DNA from: Corynebacterium glaucum
Lineage (GTDB): Bacteria; Actinomycetota; Actinomycetes; Mycobacteriales; Mycobacteriaceae
Direction: 5' to 3'
DNA: 64,000 nucleotides
NCBI RefSeq assembly: GCF_030408855.1
Contig: NZ_CP047358.1
Span: 2,356,001 to 2,420,000, forward strand
The position numbers and the translations under genes were made by a program. Each line of letters opens with the position of its first letter. Within the stretch, counting starts at the first letter, position 1. The notes beneath the pieces were generated by a model that was not told the DNA's origin, made no database searches, and saw only the letters and a program-made list of their open reading frames with translations. Below are positions 1 through 9,239 of this stretch, one piece after another.

Positions 1-732
1 GATCAGGCCGAAGACCTCCGGGATCTGCGAGAAGTTGGCGAACAGTACGACCAGCGCGATCAAGATGTAGATGCCTGCCATGAGTGGCACAACCAGGGAA
101 GCAAAGGTGGCGATGCGTTTCACGCCACCGATAATGATCACGCCGAGCAGCACAGCCATGATCGCGGCGGAGATCCAGGTCTCGATCCCCCACGCGTTCT
201 GCACCGCGGCTGCCACACCGTTTGCCTGAATACCAGGCAGGAAGTAGGAGGTAGCCAGGATCATGCAGATGGCGAAGAAGATCGCGTATACCAGCGCGAA
301 CGGGCGCGCTGCGGTGTGCGAGTACGCCTTCTCGATGTAGTACGCCGGGCCTCCGCGATACTCACCGGTGTCACGGTCTTTCTCCTTGTAGATCTGTGCC
401 AGGGTGCACTCGATGTAGGAGGTGGCAGCGCCCAGGAACGCCACGATCCACATCCAGAACACCGCGCCCGGACCACCGAACGCGGTAGCGGTCGCCACAC
501 CGGCGATGTTGCCTACGCCGACGCGGTTTGCCAGCGACATCATCAGGGACTGGAACGACGAGATACCTGACTCGGATGATTCTCCCTGGGACAGCTGCTT
601 CAACATGTCAGGCAGGCAACGCACCTGCATGAACAATGTCACGATGGTGAAGTACACGCCCGCGCCCAAGCAAAGGAACACGAGCCATTGGGACCAGATA
701 ATGCCGTTTAGCGTTGAAAGAAAGTCCTCCAT
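1..732 (-). CDS. AGCS-family sodium:alanine/glycine symporter (3' end outside window)
   Basis: The first 244 codons of an inner-membrane amino-acid:Na+ symporter of the alanine/glycine:cation symporter family. The N-terminal half shows several hydrophobic helices, the glycine-rich stretch GGPGAVFWMW and the motif GGPAYYIEKA, which are typical of the family. The start ATG at 732 is supported by a strong AAGGAGG ribosome site six bases upstream. It follows hutG on the same strand after a 101-base gap, so it may be cotranscribed with hutG. The substrate cannot be read from sequence, and no HutR-like palindrome precedes it. The C-terminal half lies outside the window. Confidence 0.88.
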   Translation of the reverse strand, partial: MEDFLSTLNGIIWSQWLVFLCLGAGVYFTIVTLFMQVRCLPDMLKQLSQGESSESGISSFQSLMMSLANRVGVGNIAGVATATAFGGPGAVFWMWIVAFLGAATSYIECTLAQIYKEKDRDTGEYRGGPAYYIEKAYSHTAARPFALVYAIFFAICMILATSYFLPGIQANGVAAAVQNAWGIETWISAAIMAVLLGVIIIGGVKRIATFASLVVPLMAGIYILIALVVLFANFSQIPEVFGLI

Positions 733-833
733 AGCGCCTCCTTGAAGTGGCAAGACAAACGGAAACCTGTAGGTCAATAGAGAATCTAGGCCATCGCCGT
801 GTGTCCCGCGTCACTTTCAGCCAAATTTGTTGC

Positions 834-1778
834 TTAGGAAATGGCGGAGGCGACAACTTCTTCGATGAGTCGCGCTGCTGCCTTGGCGGTGCGTGAGTCG
901 ATGTCAAAGTCAGGGTTGAGCTCCACCACATCGAGAAGTGCTACTCGCCCGGTTGCCGCCACTGCGGACACCATTGCCAACACGGTTTCCATCGCCACTC
1001 CGTAACCAGCTGGAGCGGACACCCCCGGCGCGACTGCTGCGGGCAGTACGTCCAAGTCGATGCTCAGATGGATCGGCAGCGTACTTCTCCCCACGATCTC
1101 ATCGATCAACTTCGAAGCATCGTGCACCGACAGACCCGCAAGCTCGGTATCCAACACCGTGCGCACACCGAGCGATTCTGCCGTGTCGAAGAGCACCGCG
1201 GTGTTGTTCGGTCGGGAGATTCCCAGCACGGAGTAATCAAATTCCCCCCCGGCCAGCTCAGCGATCTGCAGGAACGGGGTGCCAGAGGTCGCACGGTCCG
1301 CCTTGCGCAGGTCAAAGTGCGTGTCGAAGTTAATTACCTGCATCGGCCCGCGCGCTTCGAAGACTCCCCGGTGGGAAGCGAACGACGTTTCATGCCCGCC
1401 GCCGAGAACGATCACCATGTTTGAAGCCTCAGCGAGTTCACGAACGCGATCACTGAGTTCACGCTGGCCACCTTCAAGGTCGTCGCCTTGGGTGGTCACG
1501 GTTCCTGCGTCGTAAAGCAACCGCTCCTCGTGCACCGCTAAACCTCCCAGCGCTGCGCGAAGTGCTTCCGGGCCAGCGGCGGCACCTTGCCGGCCGCCGT
1601 TGCGCAGTACCCCTTCGTCTGAGGCGAAACCAATGAGCGCGACGCCGTCGCGGGGTGTGGCCGAGGTGTCGGCGAGCTGCATGACGCTGTGCCAGCGCGC
1701 GTGCTCCGGGCCGGGGCCGTCATCACGCCCGCTCCATGCTTTAGCTGGGGTGTACAGGGGCGCGCTGACTGTGTTCAT
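834..1778 (-). CDS. hutG: formimidoglutamase (arginase/ureohydrolase family)
   Basis: Probable last enzyme of histidine degradation, hydrolysing N-formimino-L-glutamate to glutamate and formamide with a binuclear Mn centre in the cytoplasm. The 314-residue protein carries the ureohydrolase metal motifs in order: GGGHE (about 126-130), DTHFD (152-156) and SIDLD (239-243) followed by the APG segment. The ATG at 1778 was chosen because the family-like sequence begins there; an in-frame extension upstream would run through the divergent promoter and into hutR. It is divergent from hutR, with only 43 bases between start codons. The hut neighbourhood makes HutG much more likely than arginase or agmatinase. 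Confidence 0.88.
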   Translation of the reverse strand: MNTVSAPLYTPAKAWSGRDDGPGPEHARWHSVMQLADTSATPRDGVALIGFASDEGVLRNGGRQGAAAGPEALRAALGGLAVHEERLLYDAGTVTTQGDDLEGGQRELSDRVRELAEASNMVIVLGGGHETSFASHRGVFEARGPMQVINFDTHFDLRKADRATSGTPFLQIAELAGGEFDYSVLGISRPNNTAVLFDTAESLGVRTVLDTELAGLSVHDASKLIDEIVGRSTLPIHLSIDLDVLPAAVAPGVSAPAGYGVAMETVLAMVSAVAATGRVALLDVVELNPDFDIDSRTAKAAARLIEEVVASAIS

Positions 1779-1821
1779 GCGCCCCAGCCTAGCTGTGTGC
1801 GGGTATTGCATACTTGGGTGC
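1779..1821. promoter_or_regulatory. divergent hutG-hutR control region
   Basis: Only 43 bases separate the two start codons and neither gene has a convincing ribosome site, so leaderless transcription in both directions is plausible. The centre holds GTATTGCATAC, an inverted repeat of GTAT/ATAC arms. CATACT, a fair -10 hexamer, lies about seven bases before the hutR ATG. A clear copy of the TCTS-N2-ATC-type palindrome found before the other hut units is absent here. Confidence 0.4.
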
Positions 1822-2568
1822 ATGACTAAGCCGCAGGTACCTGCCGCGCATAATGTGCTGCGGATTCTGACGCTACTGTCAAACACGGACGCGCCAATTT
1901 CCGCTACCCGCATTCAGCGCGAGTTGGATTTGCCCCGTTCCACCACGTACCACCTGCTCCACGAGTTGGAGGGGTCCGGTTTCGTGGTCCGTTTGGATAA
2001 GCCGGCGACGTACGGCCTGGGGCTGGCGGCATACCAGATGGCGCAGGCATACACCGTTCAGCAGCCGCTTGTGCGAGCGACGTCGAAGGACATGCAACGT
2101 ATCGCGAAGCTCGCGGGCGGCTCTTCGCACCTGTCTAGGCTTGCGGGGTCAGAGATTGTGTACCTCCAGGAAATTCGCGCCCCTGGCACGATGTCACTGT
2201 TGACAGAGGTCGGTGTTCGCCTCCCTGCCCTGACCACCGCCTCGGGGCGGACCATGCTTTCCCATCTCCCGGAGGCCGAGCTGCGCGCGGTGTTTGACGC
2301 TTCGGGCGAGCGGGGGAAGTACCGGGAGCTCAAGGAACTAATTGACACGGCCCGCGACCAGGGCTGGGCTTCGGAGCATCAGGAGGTGTCTCGCGGGCAG
2401 GAGTCCATCGCGGTCACCATTGTGGATCACCTCGCCCGCCCCGCCGCAGCACTCGCCGTCACATTCCCCGTCGGTAAGTCCAGGGAGGAAAAATCCAGGC
2501 TTATCGACGCACTTACGAACGCCGCGACCCAAATCTCGCAACGATTCTTTGGAAACGGATTAGGTTGA
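1822..2568 (+). CDS. hutR: IclR-family transcriptional regulator of histidine utilisation
   Basis: A 248-residue DNA-binding regulator. An N-terminal winged helix-turn-helix (about residues 10-60, with ATRIQRELDLPRSTTYHLLHE) is followed by an IclR effector domain. IclR proteins bind as dimers to short palindromes and sense a small metabolite, here probably histidine, urocanate or a later intermediate (inference). The ATG at 1822 fits the family start; the reading frame continues upstream into hutG but that extension is not IclR-like. It is divergent from hutG and its stop precedes the hutH ATG by five bases, suggesting cotranscription. HutR in Corynebacterium resistens is, from memory, the known example. 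Confidence 0.85.
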   Translation: MTKPQVPAAHNVLRILTLLSNTDAPISATRIQRELDLPRSTTYHLLHELEGSGFVVRLDKPATYGLGLAAYQMAQAYTVQQPLVRATSKDMQRIAKLAGGSSHLSRLAGSEIVYLQEIRAPGTMSLLTEVGVRLPALTTASGRTMLSHLPEAELRAVFDASGERGKYRELKELIDTARDQGWASEHQEVSRGQESIAVTIVDHLARPAAALAVTFPVGKSREEKSRLIDALTNAATQISQRFFGNGLG

Positions 2569-2573
2569 CTTCC

Positions 2574-4127
2574 ATGACTGAAATTGCTGACCACATTGTT
2601 TCCGTCGGCGTAGGCGCGCTTTCCATCGCCGACGTCGTTGCTGTTGCGCGCTACGGCGCGCAGGTTGAAATTGATTCCGCTGCAATTGAGGAAATGGCCG
2701 CCACCTGCGCGCGTGTCGAGGAGCTGGCGAACGACCCCACCCCGGTCTACGGGATCTCCACCGGCTTCGGCGCGTTGGCGCGCCGTCACATCCCCGAAGA
2801 CATGCGTGCCAAACTGCAGGTCTCATTGATCCGCTCGCACGCCGCGGGCACCGGACCGGAAGTTGAGGAAGAAGTCGTCCGCGCACTCATGCTCCTGCGG
2901 CTGTCCACCTTGTGCACGGGGCGCACCGGCGTGCGACCGGTGGTCGCTGAGACGTACGCGGCGGTGCTCAACGCCGGCATCACCCCGGTCGTGCGCGAAT
3001 ACGGCTCGCTGGGGTGTTCAGGCGACCTCGCTCCGCTGGCGCACTGCGCACTCGCCTTGATTGGTGAAGGCGAATGCCGCGTTGATGGCGGCCCGATCAT
3101 GGCATCCGCGGATGCACTCGCAGATGCAGGCATTACTCCGCTGGTGCTGCAGGAGAAGGAAGGACTGGCACTGATCAACGGCACCGATGGCATGCTCGGC
3201 ATGCTTTGTCTCGCCATCACTGATCTCCGCCAGGCCGCGAAGGTGGCCGATATCGCGGCCGCCATGACGGTAGAAGGCCTCACCGGCACACTCTCGGTGT
3301 TTGACGACGATCTTCAGCAGCTACGTCCCCACCCTGGCCAAGCCGCCTCAGCGGCGAACATCCGCACTGTCGCCGCAGACTCTGCGATCCTCGCGGCAGC
3401 AGCAGAAGAGTTTAGGGAAAAGCAGGTCCAAGACGCCTACTCGGTGCGTTGCGCACCCCAGGTAGCTGGCGGATTCCGCGACACGCTCACTCACGCGGAG
3501 CAGGTCGCGGGCAGGGAGCTCGCCGCCGCGGTGGACAACCCCGTGGTGGCGCTGGATGGGCGTGTCACCTCGAACGGGAACTTCCACGGCGCGCCCGTGG
3601 CGTATGTACTCGACTTTCTAGCGATTGTCGTCGCGGATTTGGCGTCGATAAGCGAGCGGCGCACCGACCGTTTTCTAGACACGGCGCGCAACCGTGGGCT
3701 GAATGCTTTTCTTGCCGATGACCCGGGCGTGGATTCTGGGCACATGATTGCACAGTATTCGCAGGCCGGAATCGTGCACGAGCTGAAGCGCAACGCGACG
3801 CCGGCGTCGGCGGATTCGATCCCGTCTTCGGCGATGCAGGAAGATCACGTCTCCATGGGCTGGGCAGCCGCACGGAAACTGCGTCGCAGTGTGGACGGTC
3901 TGCAGCGCGTGCTGGCCGTTGAAATTCTCACCGCAGCCCGCGCACTGGATATGCGCGAAGGCGCACCCGCGCCGGGAACTGCCGCTGCTGTGGGTGCGTT
4001 GCGCCAGCGGGTTAGCGGTCCCGGCCCGGATCGTTTCCTTGCACCGGAAATTGAGCACACTGTCGAGCTGGTCAAATCGGGCACTTTAGTCACCGCAGTA
4101 GAGAACGCCGTGGGGGCTCTGCAGTAA
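2574..4127 (+). CDS. hutH: histidine ammonia-lyase
   Basis: Converts L-histidine to urocanate and ammonia, the first step of the pathway. The 517-residue length is normal. The electrophilic MIO cofactor forms from a tripeptide that is usually Ala-Ser-Gly; here the codons read Cys-Ser-Gly at about residues 148-150 within GSLGCSGDLAPLAH. The lyase features NGTDGMLG and QEDHVSMGW are present. The start is ambiguous: ATG at 2574, or an in-frame TTG at 2565 that overlaps the hutR stop; neither has a good ribosome site. It directly follows hutR. The Cys variant is probably tolerated because the Ser and Gly are kept, but that is inference. Confidence 0.92.
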   Translation: MTEIADHIVSVGVGALSIADVVAVARYGAQVEIDSAAIEEMAATCARVEELANDPTPVYGISTGFGALARRHIPEDMRAKLQVSLIRSHAAGTGPEVEEEVVRALMLLRLSTLCTGRTGVRPVVAETYAAVLNAGITPVVREYGSLGCSGDLAPLAHCALALIGEGECRVDGGPIMASADALADAGITPLVLQEKEGLALINGTDGMLGMLCLAITDLRQAAKVADIAAAMTVEGLTGTLSVFDDDLQQLRPHPGQAASAANIRTVAADSAILAAAAEEFREKQVQDAYSVRCAPQVAGGFRDTLTHAEQVAGRELAAAVDNPVVALDGRVTSNGNFHGAPVAYVLDFLAIVVADLASISERRTDRFLDTARNRGLNAFLADDPGVDSGHMIAQYSQAGIVHELKRNATPASADSIPSSAMQEDHVSMGWAAARKLRRSVDGLQRVLAVEILTAARALDMREGAPAPGTAAAVGALRQRVSGPGPDRFLAPEIEHTVELVKSGTLVTAVENAVGALQ

Positions 4128-4139
4128 GAGCACGGGTTA

Positions 4140-4157
4140 AGTCTGGGATCTCAGACT
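4140..4157. promoter_or_regulatory. probable HutR operator 1
   Basis: A perfect inverted repeat, AGTCTG-GGATCT-CAGACT, with six-base arms and a six-base centre. It lies between hutH and the flavin-reductase-like gene. Its 14-bp core TCTGGGATCTCAGA resembles the second palindrome at 6227-6242 (common pattern TCTS-NN-ATC-N-SAGA) and, from memory, the published C. resistens HutR motif TCTGwwATwCCAGA. It lies about 83 bases before the next start codon. Confidence 0.65.
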
Positions 4158-4239
4158 AGTCGTCATATCTAACGCTGGATTTTGTGCCCTGCGCCGCAAT
4201 ATGCTCTCCCATGTAACTCAAGTCACAGGAGGCATTGTC

Positions 4240-4893
4240 ATGAAATGGCACCCAAAAACCGAACCGAACCCGTTGCCTTACTCTCCGTTCAAGTCCAGCA
4301 CGGTTCCCCGCCCTATCGGTTGGCTCTCCAGCGTCGACCCCGAGGGGCGCGAAAACATTGCCCCGTACAGCCAGTGGCAGAACCTCACCTTCGATCCGCC
4401 GATGGTGATGTTCTCCGCAAACCAATACCCGGATGGGCGTAGAAAGGACACCGTCCTCAACGCGGAGCAAACCGGTTGGTTTGTGTGGAACATGGCGACT
4501 TACGACCTGCGTGAGGAGGTGAACAAGTCCGCTATGGCTCTGCCGCACGAGGAAAGTGAGTGGGACCACCTCGAGGTGACCAAAATCTACGCCGATAACT
4601 ACCCGGTTCCGATGATCGCCGAGAGTCCGATCAAGTTCGAATGCCGTTACAAGACCACGCTGCGCATCCCCGGCAATACACCGGTGGGCACGATTGATCT
4701 GGTCGTGGCGGATGTGGAGACGATTCACATCAACGAAGACTTCCTCGACGCGGACGGCAAGATCGACGTGTTGAAAATCCGCCCTATCGCACGCATGGGC
4801 TACTTCGACTACACCGTGGTCACCGAGAAGTTTGAAATGCGAGTACCAGGATCCGATTCGGCAGCCCAGGCAGGCTTGGAAGGCTCGGCATGA
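4240..4893 (+). CDS. flavin reductase-like FMN-binding protein
   Basis: A 217-residue protein of the flavin reductase/DIM6-NTAB split-barrel family, which binds FMN. Family-like segments are STVPRPIGWLSSVDPEGRENIAPYSQW near the N-terminus (quoted only to show the RP-G-W-x-S pattern), FDPPMVMFSA, and an ARMGYFDYTVV segment near the C-terminus. The ATG at 4240 follows an excellent AGGAGG site; an upstream ATG at 4201 has none. It overlaps the next gene (a transporter) by four bases, so the two are translationally coupled. Its place inside the hut cluster behind a HutR-like operator suggests a role in imidazole or histidine-derivative metabolism, but no known histidine-degradation step needs it. 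Confidence 0.75.
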   Translation: MKWHPKTEPNPLPYSPFKSSTVPRPIGWLSSVDPEGRENIAPYSQWQNLTFDPPMVMFSANQYPDGRRKDTVLNAEQTGWFVWNMATYDLREEVNKSAMALPHEESEWDHLEVTKIYADNYPVPMIAESPIKFECRYKTTLRIPGNTPVGTIDLVVADVETIHINEDFLDADGKIDVLKIRPIARMGYFDYTVVTEKFEMRVPGSDSAAQAGLEGSA

Positions 4894-6209
4894 CAACCGC
4901 ACAAGTGGGCAGGCCCTCTCCCACTTGGCCGGCTACGCCCCAGCAGTCGCGCGTTCGCGACATGCTGGTTGCCAACCTGGGTAACGTGCTGGAGTGGTAC
5001 GACTGGAACGTTTACACGATCTTCGCACCATTTCTGGCGATCCAGTTCTTCAACCACGACAACCCAACTTCGGCGTTGCTGAGCACCCTCGCAGTGTTCG
5101 CGGTCGGCTTTGTCGCTCGTCCCATCGGCAGATTCGTCTTCGGAGCCTACGCCGATCGGGTCGGCCGCAAGCAGGCGTTGGTGGTTGCGATGATGACCAC
5201 TGCGGTCGGCTCGCTGGTGATTGGTTTTGCTCCCGGGTTTGACGCCGTCGGAGTCTGGGCATCTGTCATTTTGGTGGCCGCCCGCCTCATCCAGGGTCTT
5301 GCGCACGGCGGCGAAATGGGCACCGCGGTGACCTACTTGGTGGAGCGCGCACCAGAGGGACGCCGTGCATTCTTCGGCTCAACGTCGTGGACCAGCGTTG
5401 TCATCGGCACCATGACGGCAACCATGACCGGTCTGCTCATCAACGCCCTACTGACCGAAGAGCAGGTTGGGGCGTGGGGCTGGCGCATCCCATTCATCAT
5501 CGGCGGTGTTCTCGGGCTCTACGCCCTGTGGCTGCGGCGCAGCATGTCTGAAACGGACGCGTTCAACACCGAGAAAACCGACGGTGCAGTAGCCGCGACG
5601 GGCACTGCACGCACCCAAGACTCCATCTGGTCACACTGGCGCGGCCTGGTGCGCATCTTCCTTATCTCTGCAGGCGGGTCGTTGTTCTTCTATACCTGGT
5701 CGATCTATCTGCCCACGCACGTCCAAGTGGTGCACGGCCAATCTGCGAACAGCGCGCTCAGCGCGAGCCTAATCGCAGAGTTCATTTTCTTACTCGCAAT
5801 CCCCCTGATGGGCATGCTCGGCGACCACATTGGAAGGAAGCCGATGGTGATGATTGCGGGCACCCTCTTCGTCTTGATCACCATCCCGATCTACCGCTTC
5901 CTCGACGGCACTTTCATCACGCAACTGGTTGGCCAAATAGCAGCGCTAGTGTCACTGTCGTTTCTTTTCGGTGTGAACGGGGCAATCTGGACGGAGGCAC
6001 TGCCCACTCGCTACCGCGCCGTAGGCGTAGCCACCATGCTTTCTGCCGCAACAGCCATCTTCGGCGGCACGGCACCATACCTGAACACCTGGCTGTCTAA
6101 AGAGGGCTACGGTCACCTATTCCCCTACTACCTTGTGGCAATGGCAGCAGTCACACTGCTCACCGGCGCCCTGATGAAAGAAACAAAGGATCTCGACCTG
6201 AAAGCATAG
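4890..6209 (+). CDS. MHS-family MFS transporter, candidate histidine/urocanate permease
   Basis: A 439-residue major facilitator of the metabolite:H+ symporter type. Evidence is GNVLEWYDWNVY in the first helix, the loop 2-3 motif GAYADRVGRKQA, the ARLIQGLAHGGEMG segment, a repeat of the loop motif in the second half (GMLGDHIGRKP), and about twelve hydrophobic segments. The start ATG overlaps the stop of the flavoprotein gene (ATGA). Position inside the hut cluster implies import of histidine, urocanate or a related imidazole; this is inference from context, because MHS proteins carry many carboxylates. Confidence 0.82.
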   Translation: MTTAQVGRPSPTWPATPQQSRVRDMLVANLGNVLEWYDWNVYTIFAPFLAIQFFNHDNPTSALLSTLAVFAVGFVARPIGRFVFGAYADRVGRKQALVVAMMTTAVGSLVIGFAPGFDAVGVWASVILVAARLIQGLAHGGEMGTAVTYLVERAPEGRRAFFGSTSWTSVVIGTMTATMTGLLINALLTEEQVGAWGWRIPFIIGGVLGLYALWLRRSMSETDAFNTEKTDGAVAATGTARTQDSIWSHWRGLVRIFLISAGGSLFFYTWSIYLPTHVQVVHGQSANSALSASLIAEFIFLLAIPLMGMLGDHIGRKPMVMIAGTLFVLITIPIYRFLDGTFITQLVGQIAALVSLSFLFGVNGAIWTEALPTRYRAVGVATMLSAATAIFGGTAPYLNTWLSKEGYGHLFPYYLVAMAAVTLLTGALMKETKDLDLKA

Positions 6210-6226
6210 GCCCAACGGTCATTCAC

Positions 6227-6242
6227 GTCTCGTATCCGAGAC
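6227..6242. promoter_or_regulatory. probable HutR operator 2
   Basis: A perfect 16-bp inverted repeat, GTCTCG-TATC-CGAGAC, lying in the 119-base gap before hutU. The inner 14 bases TCTCGTATCCGAGA share the TCTS-NN-ATC-N-SAGA pattern with the site at 4140-4157. This palindrome and the absence of another regulator nearby support control of hutU-hutI by HutR. Confidence 0.65.
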
Positions 6243-6328
6243 GAAAGCGAGCAGAAACGCCCGCGCTTCGTTTTCTCGGTTTCTAACCTTGAACCAACAA
6301 CCACCACACCCCACGGAAAGGAACCACC

Positions 6329-8020
6329 ATGGCTAAGAACTGGTCTGAGGGTGCGCGCGAGGTGCGCTCCCCGCGCGGCACGGACATCACCGCAAAATCC
6401 TGGCAAACCGAAGCGCCGCTGCGCATGCTCCACAACAACCTCGACCCAGAGGTCGCTGAGCGCCCCGATGACCTCGTGGTCTACGGTGGCACCGGCCGCG
6501 CCGCGCGGAGCTGGGAGGCGTTCGACGCGATCGTCGATACGCTGCGCGACCTCGAAGCTGACGAGACTCTCCTGGTCCAATCCGGCAAACCGGTCGGCGT
6601 GTGGAAGACCAACGAATGGGCACCTCGCGTCCTGATCGCCAACTCTAACCTCGTCGGCGACTGGGCCAACTGGGAGCACTTCCGCGAACTCGAAGACGAA
6701 GGCTTGATGATGTACGGCCAGATGACCGCAGGCTCCTGGATTTACATCGCCACCCAGGGCATTCTTCAGGGCACTTACGAGACTTTCGCCGCGGTAGCCA
6801 AGAAGCGCTTTGACGGTACGCTTGCAGGCACGTTGACCCTCACCGGCGGCTGCGGCGGCATGGGCGGTGCGCAGCCACTTTCCGTCACTCTCAACGGTGG
6901 TGCCTGCCTGATCGTCGATGTCGACGAGGCTCGGCTGAAGCGCCGCCAGGCCAAGCGCTACCTCGATGAAGTCACCACCGACATCGAAGAGGCCATTAAG
7001 TTAGTCACCGAGGCGAAAGAGGAAAAGCGCGCGCTTTCCGTCGGCCTCGTTGGCAACGCCGCAGACGTCTTCCCGGAGATGCTGCGCCGCCAGCGCGCAG
7101 GCGAGTTCACCGTTGATATTGTCACCGACCAAACTTCGGCGCACGACCCGTTGAGCTACCTGCCAACTGAAATCACCTTCAGCGACTGGCACACCGAGGC
7201 GGCGGCCGACCCGACCACCTTCACCAAGAAGGCCCGCGAGGCGATGGCCACCCAGGTCCAGGCGATGGTGGAATTCCAGGACGAGGGCGCCGAGGTGTTC
7301 GACTACGGCAACTCGATTCGCGACGAAGCCCGTAAGGCCGGCTACAACCGCGCCTTCGAGTTCCCCGGCTTCGTCCCGGCCTACATCCGCCCGCTGTTCT
7401 GCGAGGGTCTCGGCCCGTTCCGCTGGGTTGCGCTTTCCGGCGACCCGGAGGACATCAAAGTCACAGACCAGGCAATCAAGGAGGCCTTCCCGGACAACGA
7501 GCACCTGCACCGCTGGATCGACGCCGCTGAGGAGTACGTGGAGTTTGAAGGCCTGCCGGCGCGTATTTGCTGGCTCGGTTACGGCGAGCGCGCCAAGGCC
7601 GGCGTGATCTTCAACAACCTGGTCAAGGAAGGCAAGGTCAAGGCACCGATCGTTATTGGCCGAGACCACCTGGACTCCGGTTCGGTGGCCTCACCGTACC
7701 GTGAGACCGAGTCCATGCTCGATGGCACCGACGCGGTGGCAGACTGGCCGCTGCTCAACGCCATGACCGCCGTTGCCGGCGGCGCTACCTGGGTGTCCAT
7801 TCACCACGGCGGCGGCGTGGGCATGGGCCGCTCCATCCACACCGGCCAGGTAACGGTGGCTGATGGCACCGAGATCGCCGAGGCCAAGCTCGAGGCTGTC
7901 TTGACCAATGATCCGGGCATGGGCGTGATCCGCCACGTTGACTCCGGCTACTCTCGCGCGTGGGAAGTGGCACAGGAGCGCGACGTGCGCATCCCAATGG
8001 CATTCCAGGCCCGCGACTAA
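6329..8020 (+). CDS. hutU: urocanate hydratase (urocanase)
   Basis: Converts urocanate to 4-imidazolone-5-propionate with tightly bound NAD+ as electrophile. The 563-residue length matches the family. Diagnostic segments include [14 protein letters not shown] near residue 52, the glycine-rich NAD-binding [20 protein letters not shown], and the C-terminal [23 protein letters not shown] before ATG 6329 is an adequate ribosome site. It is preceded by a palindromic operator candidate and followed after 28 bases by hutI, with which it probably forms an operon. Confidence 0.96.
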   Translation: MAKNWSEGAREVRSPRGTDITAKSWQTEAPLRMLHNNLDPEVAERPDDLVVYGGTGRAARSWEAFDAIVDTLRDLEADETLLVQSGKPVGVWKTNEWAPRVLIANSNLVGDWANWEHFRELEDEGLMMYGQMTAGSWIYIATQGILQGTYETFAAVAKKRFDGTLAGTLTLTGGCGGMGGAQPLSVTLNGGACLIVDVDEARLKRRQAKRYLDEVTTDIEEAIKLVTEAKEEKRALSVGLVGNAADVFPEMLRRQRAGEFTVDIVTDQTSAHDPLSYLPTEITFSDWHTEAAADPTTFTKKAREAMATQVQAMVEFQDEGAEVFDYGNSIRDEARKAGYNRAFEFPGFVPAYIRPLFCEGLGPFRWVALSGDPEDIKVTDQAIKEAFPDNEHLHRWIDAAEEYVEFEGLPARICWLGYGERAKAGVIFNNLVKEGKVKAPIVIGRDHLDSGSVASPYRETESMLDGTDAVADWPLLNAMTAVAGGATWVSIHHGGGVGMGRSIHTGQVTVADGTEIAEAKLEAVLTNDPGMGVIRHVDSGYSRAWEVAQERDVRIPMAFQARD

Positions 8021-8048
8021 CAACTGCTACCCGCGCTGAAAGGCAATT

Positions 8049-9239
8049 ATGCACACCCTCATCACCGGCATCTCCGAGCTCCGCACCGTCTCTGAGCTTG
8101 GAACGATCAAAGACGCCTCTTTGCTCATCGACGGCGGCGTGATCGCTTGGGTTGGCCCCGCCGAGGAAATACCCGCCGGGGCGGACGCTGCAGAGCGTGT
8201 CGATGTGGGTGGGCGCGCGGTGTTACCGGGATGGGTCGACTCGCATACTCACATGGTGTTCGACGGCAACCGCGCCGAGGAGTTCGAGGCGCGCATGGCC
8301 GGCGAATCTTACGCGGCGGGCGGCATCGCTGTGACAATGGAGGCGACCCGGTCGGCGGGTGCTGCGCGACTTGACCAGCTGCTCGCGGAGCGTGTCGCTG
8401 CGGGCCGTGCAGGCGGGACAACCACGTTCGAGACGAAAACGGGCTACGGGCTCAACGTGGAATCCGAGTTGGAGGCCGCGCGCGTGGCTTCGCGCCACGT
8501 TGATGACGTGACGTTCCTCGGCGCCCATCTCGTGCCGCCAGGTGCGGAAGTCGAGGCGTACGTGGACGAGGTCGTCGGCCCCATGCTTGACGCGGTGAAG
8601 GAACACGTGCAGTGGATCGACGTGTTCTGCGAACGCGGTGCGTTCAACGAGGAGCAATCCCGGCGGGTCCTCGAAGCCGGCAAGGCTGCGGGCCTCGGAG
8701 TGCGGGTACACGGCAACCAGCTCGGTGAAGGTCCCGGTGTCAGGCTCGCGGTGGAGATGGGTGCAGCCAGCGTGGACCACGTGAACTACTTGTCTAATAA
8801 GGATTTTGAGTTGCTGGCGGGTTCACAGACCGTCGCCACGCTTTTGCCCGCGTGCGACCTTTCGACCCGAGAGCAACTCGCACCGGGCCGACGGCTGATC
8901 GATGCTGGGGCGACCGTAGCGATTGCCTCGAACCTGAACCCCGGCACGAGCTTCACCAGTTCAATGAACTTCTGCGTGACCACCGCGGTGTTGCAACAAC
9001 ACCTCACGCTCGACGAGGCCATTGAGGCAGCGACCACCGGTGGCGCCAAGGCTTTGCGACGCCACAACGTGGGCGAAGGCCAAGACCCGCAGGGCCGCCC
9101 CGCGAAAGGCACGCTGGTTCCCGGCGCGGCCGCGGACCTGCACATCCTGGATGCGGAAAACGCGATCAATCTCGCCTACCGGCCCGGCATGCCCATCACG
9201 TGGCAAACCTGGGTCGCCGGTGAGCGGGTGTACGGCTAG
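8049..9239 (+). CDS. hutI: imidazolonepropionase
   Basis: A 396-residue amidohydrolase that opens 4-imidazolone-5-propionate to N-formimino-L-glutamate, the substrate of HutG. The metal-binding HxH sits in WVDSHTHMVFDGNR, and family segments GTTTFETKTGYGL, FLGAHLVP, VHGNQLGEG, SVDHVNYL and NLNPGTSF follow in the expected order. GAAAGG lies before the ATG. Its last four bases overlap the convergent isochorismatase-like gene. Together with hutH, hutU and hutG the five-step route to glutamate and formamide is complete. Confidence 0.95.
   Translation: MHTLITGISELRTVSELGTIKDASLLIDGGVIAWVGPAEEIPAGADAAERVDVGGRAVLPGWVDSHTHMVFDGNRAEEFEARMAGESYAAGGIAVTMEATRSAGAARLDQLLAERVAAGRAGGTTTFETKTGYGLNVESELEAARVASRHVDDVTFLGAHLVPPGAEVEAYVDEVVGPMLDAVKEHVQWIDVFCERGAFNEEQSRRVLEAGKAAGLGVRVHGNQLGEGPGVRLAVEMGAASVDHVNYLSNKDFELLAGSQTVATLLPACDLSTREQLAPGRRLIDAGATVAIASNLNPGTSFTSSMNFCVTTAVLQQHLTLDEAIEAATTGGAKALRRHNVGEGQDPQGRPAKGTLVPGAAADLHILDAENAINLAYRPGMPITWQTWVAGERVYG

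Noticed and set aside
1600..1821. Longer HutR beginning at 1600
   Set aside because: The extra 74 residues overlap hutG in antisense and do not resemble IclR proteins; ATG 1822 is the family start.
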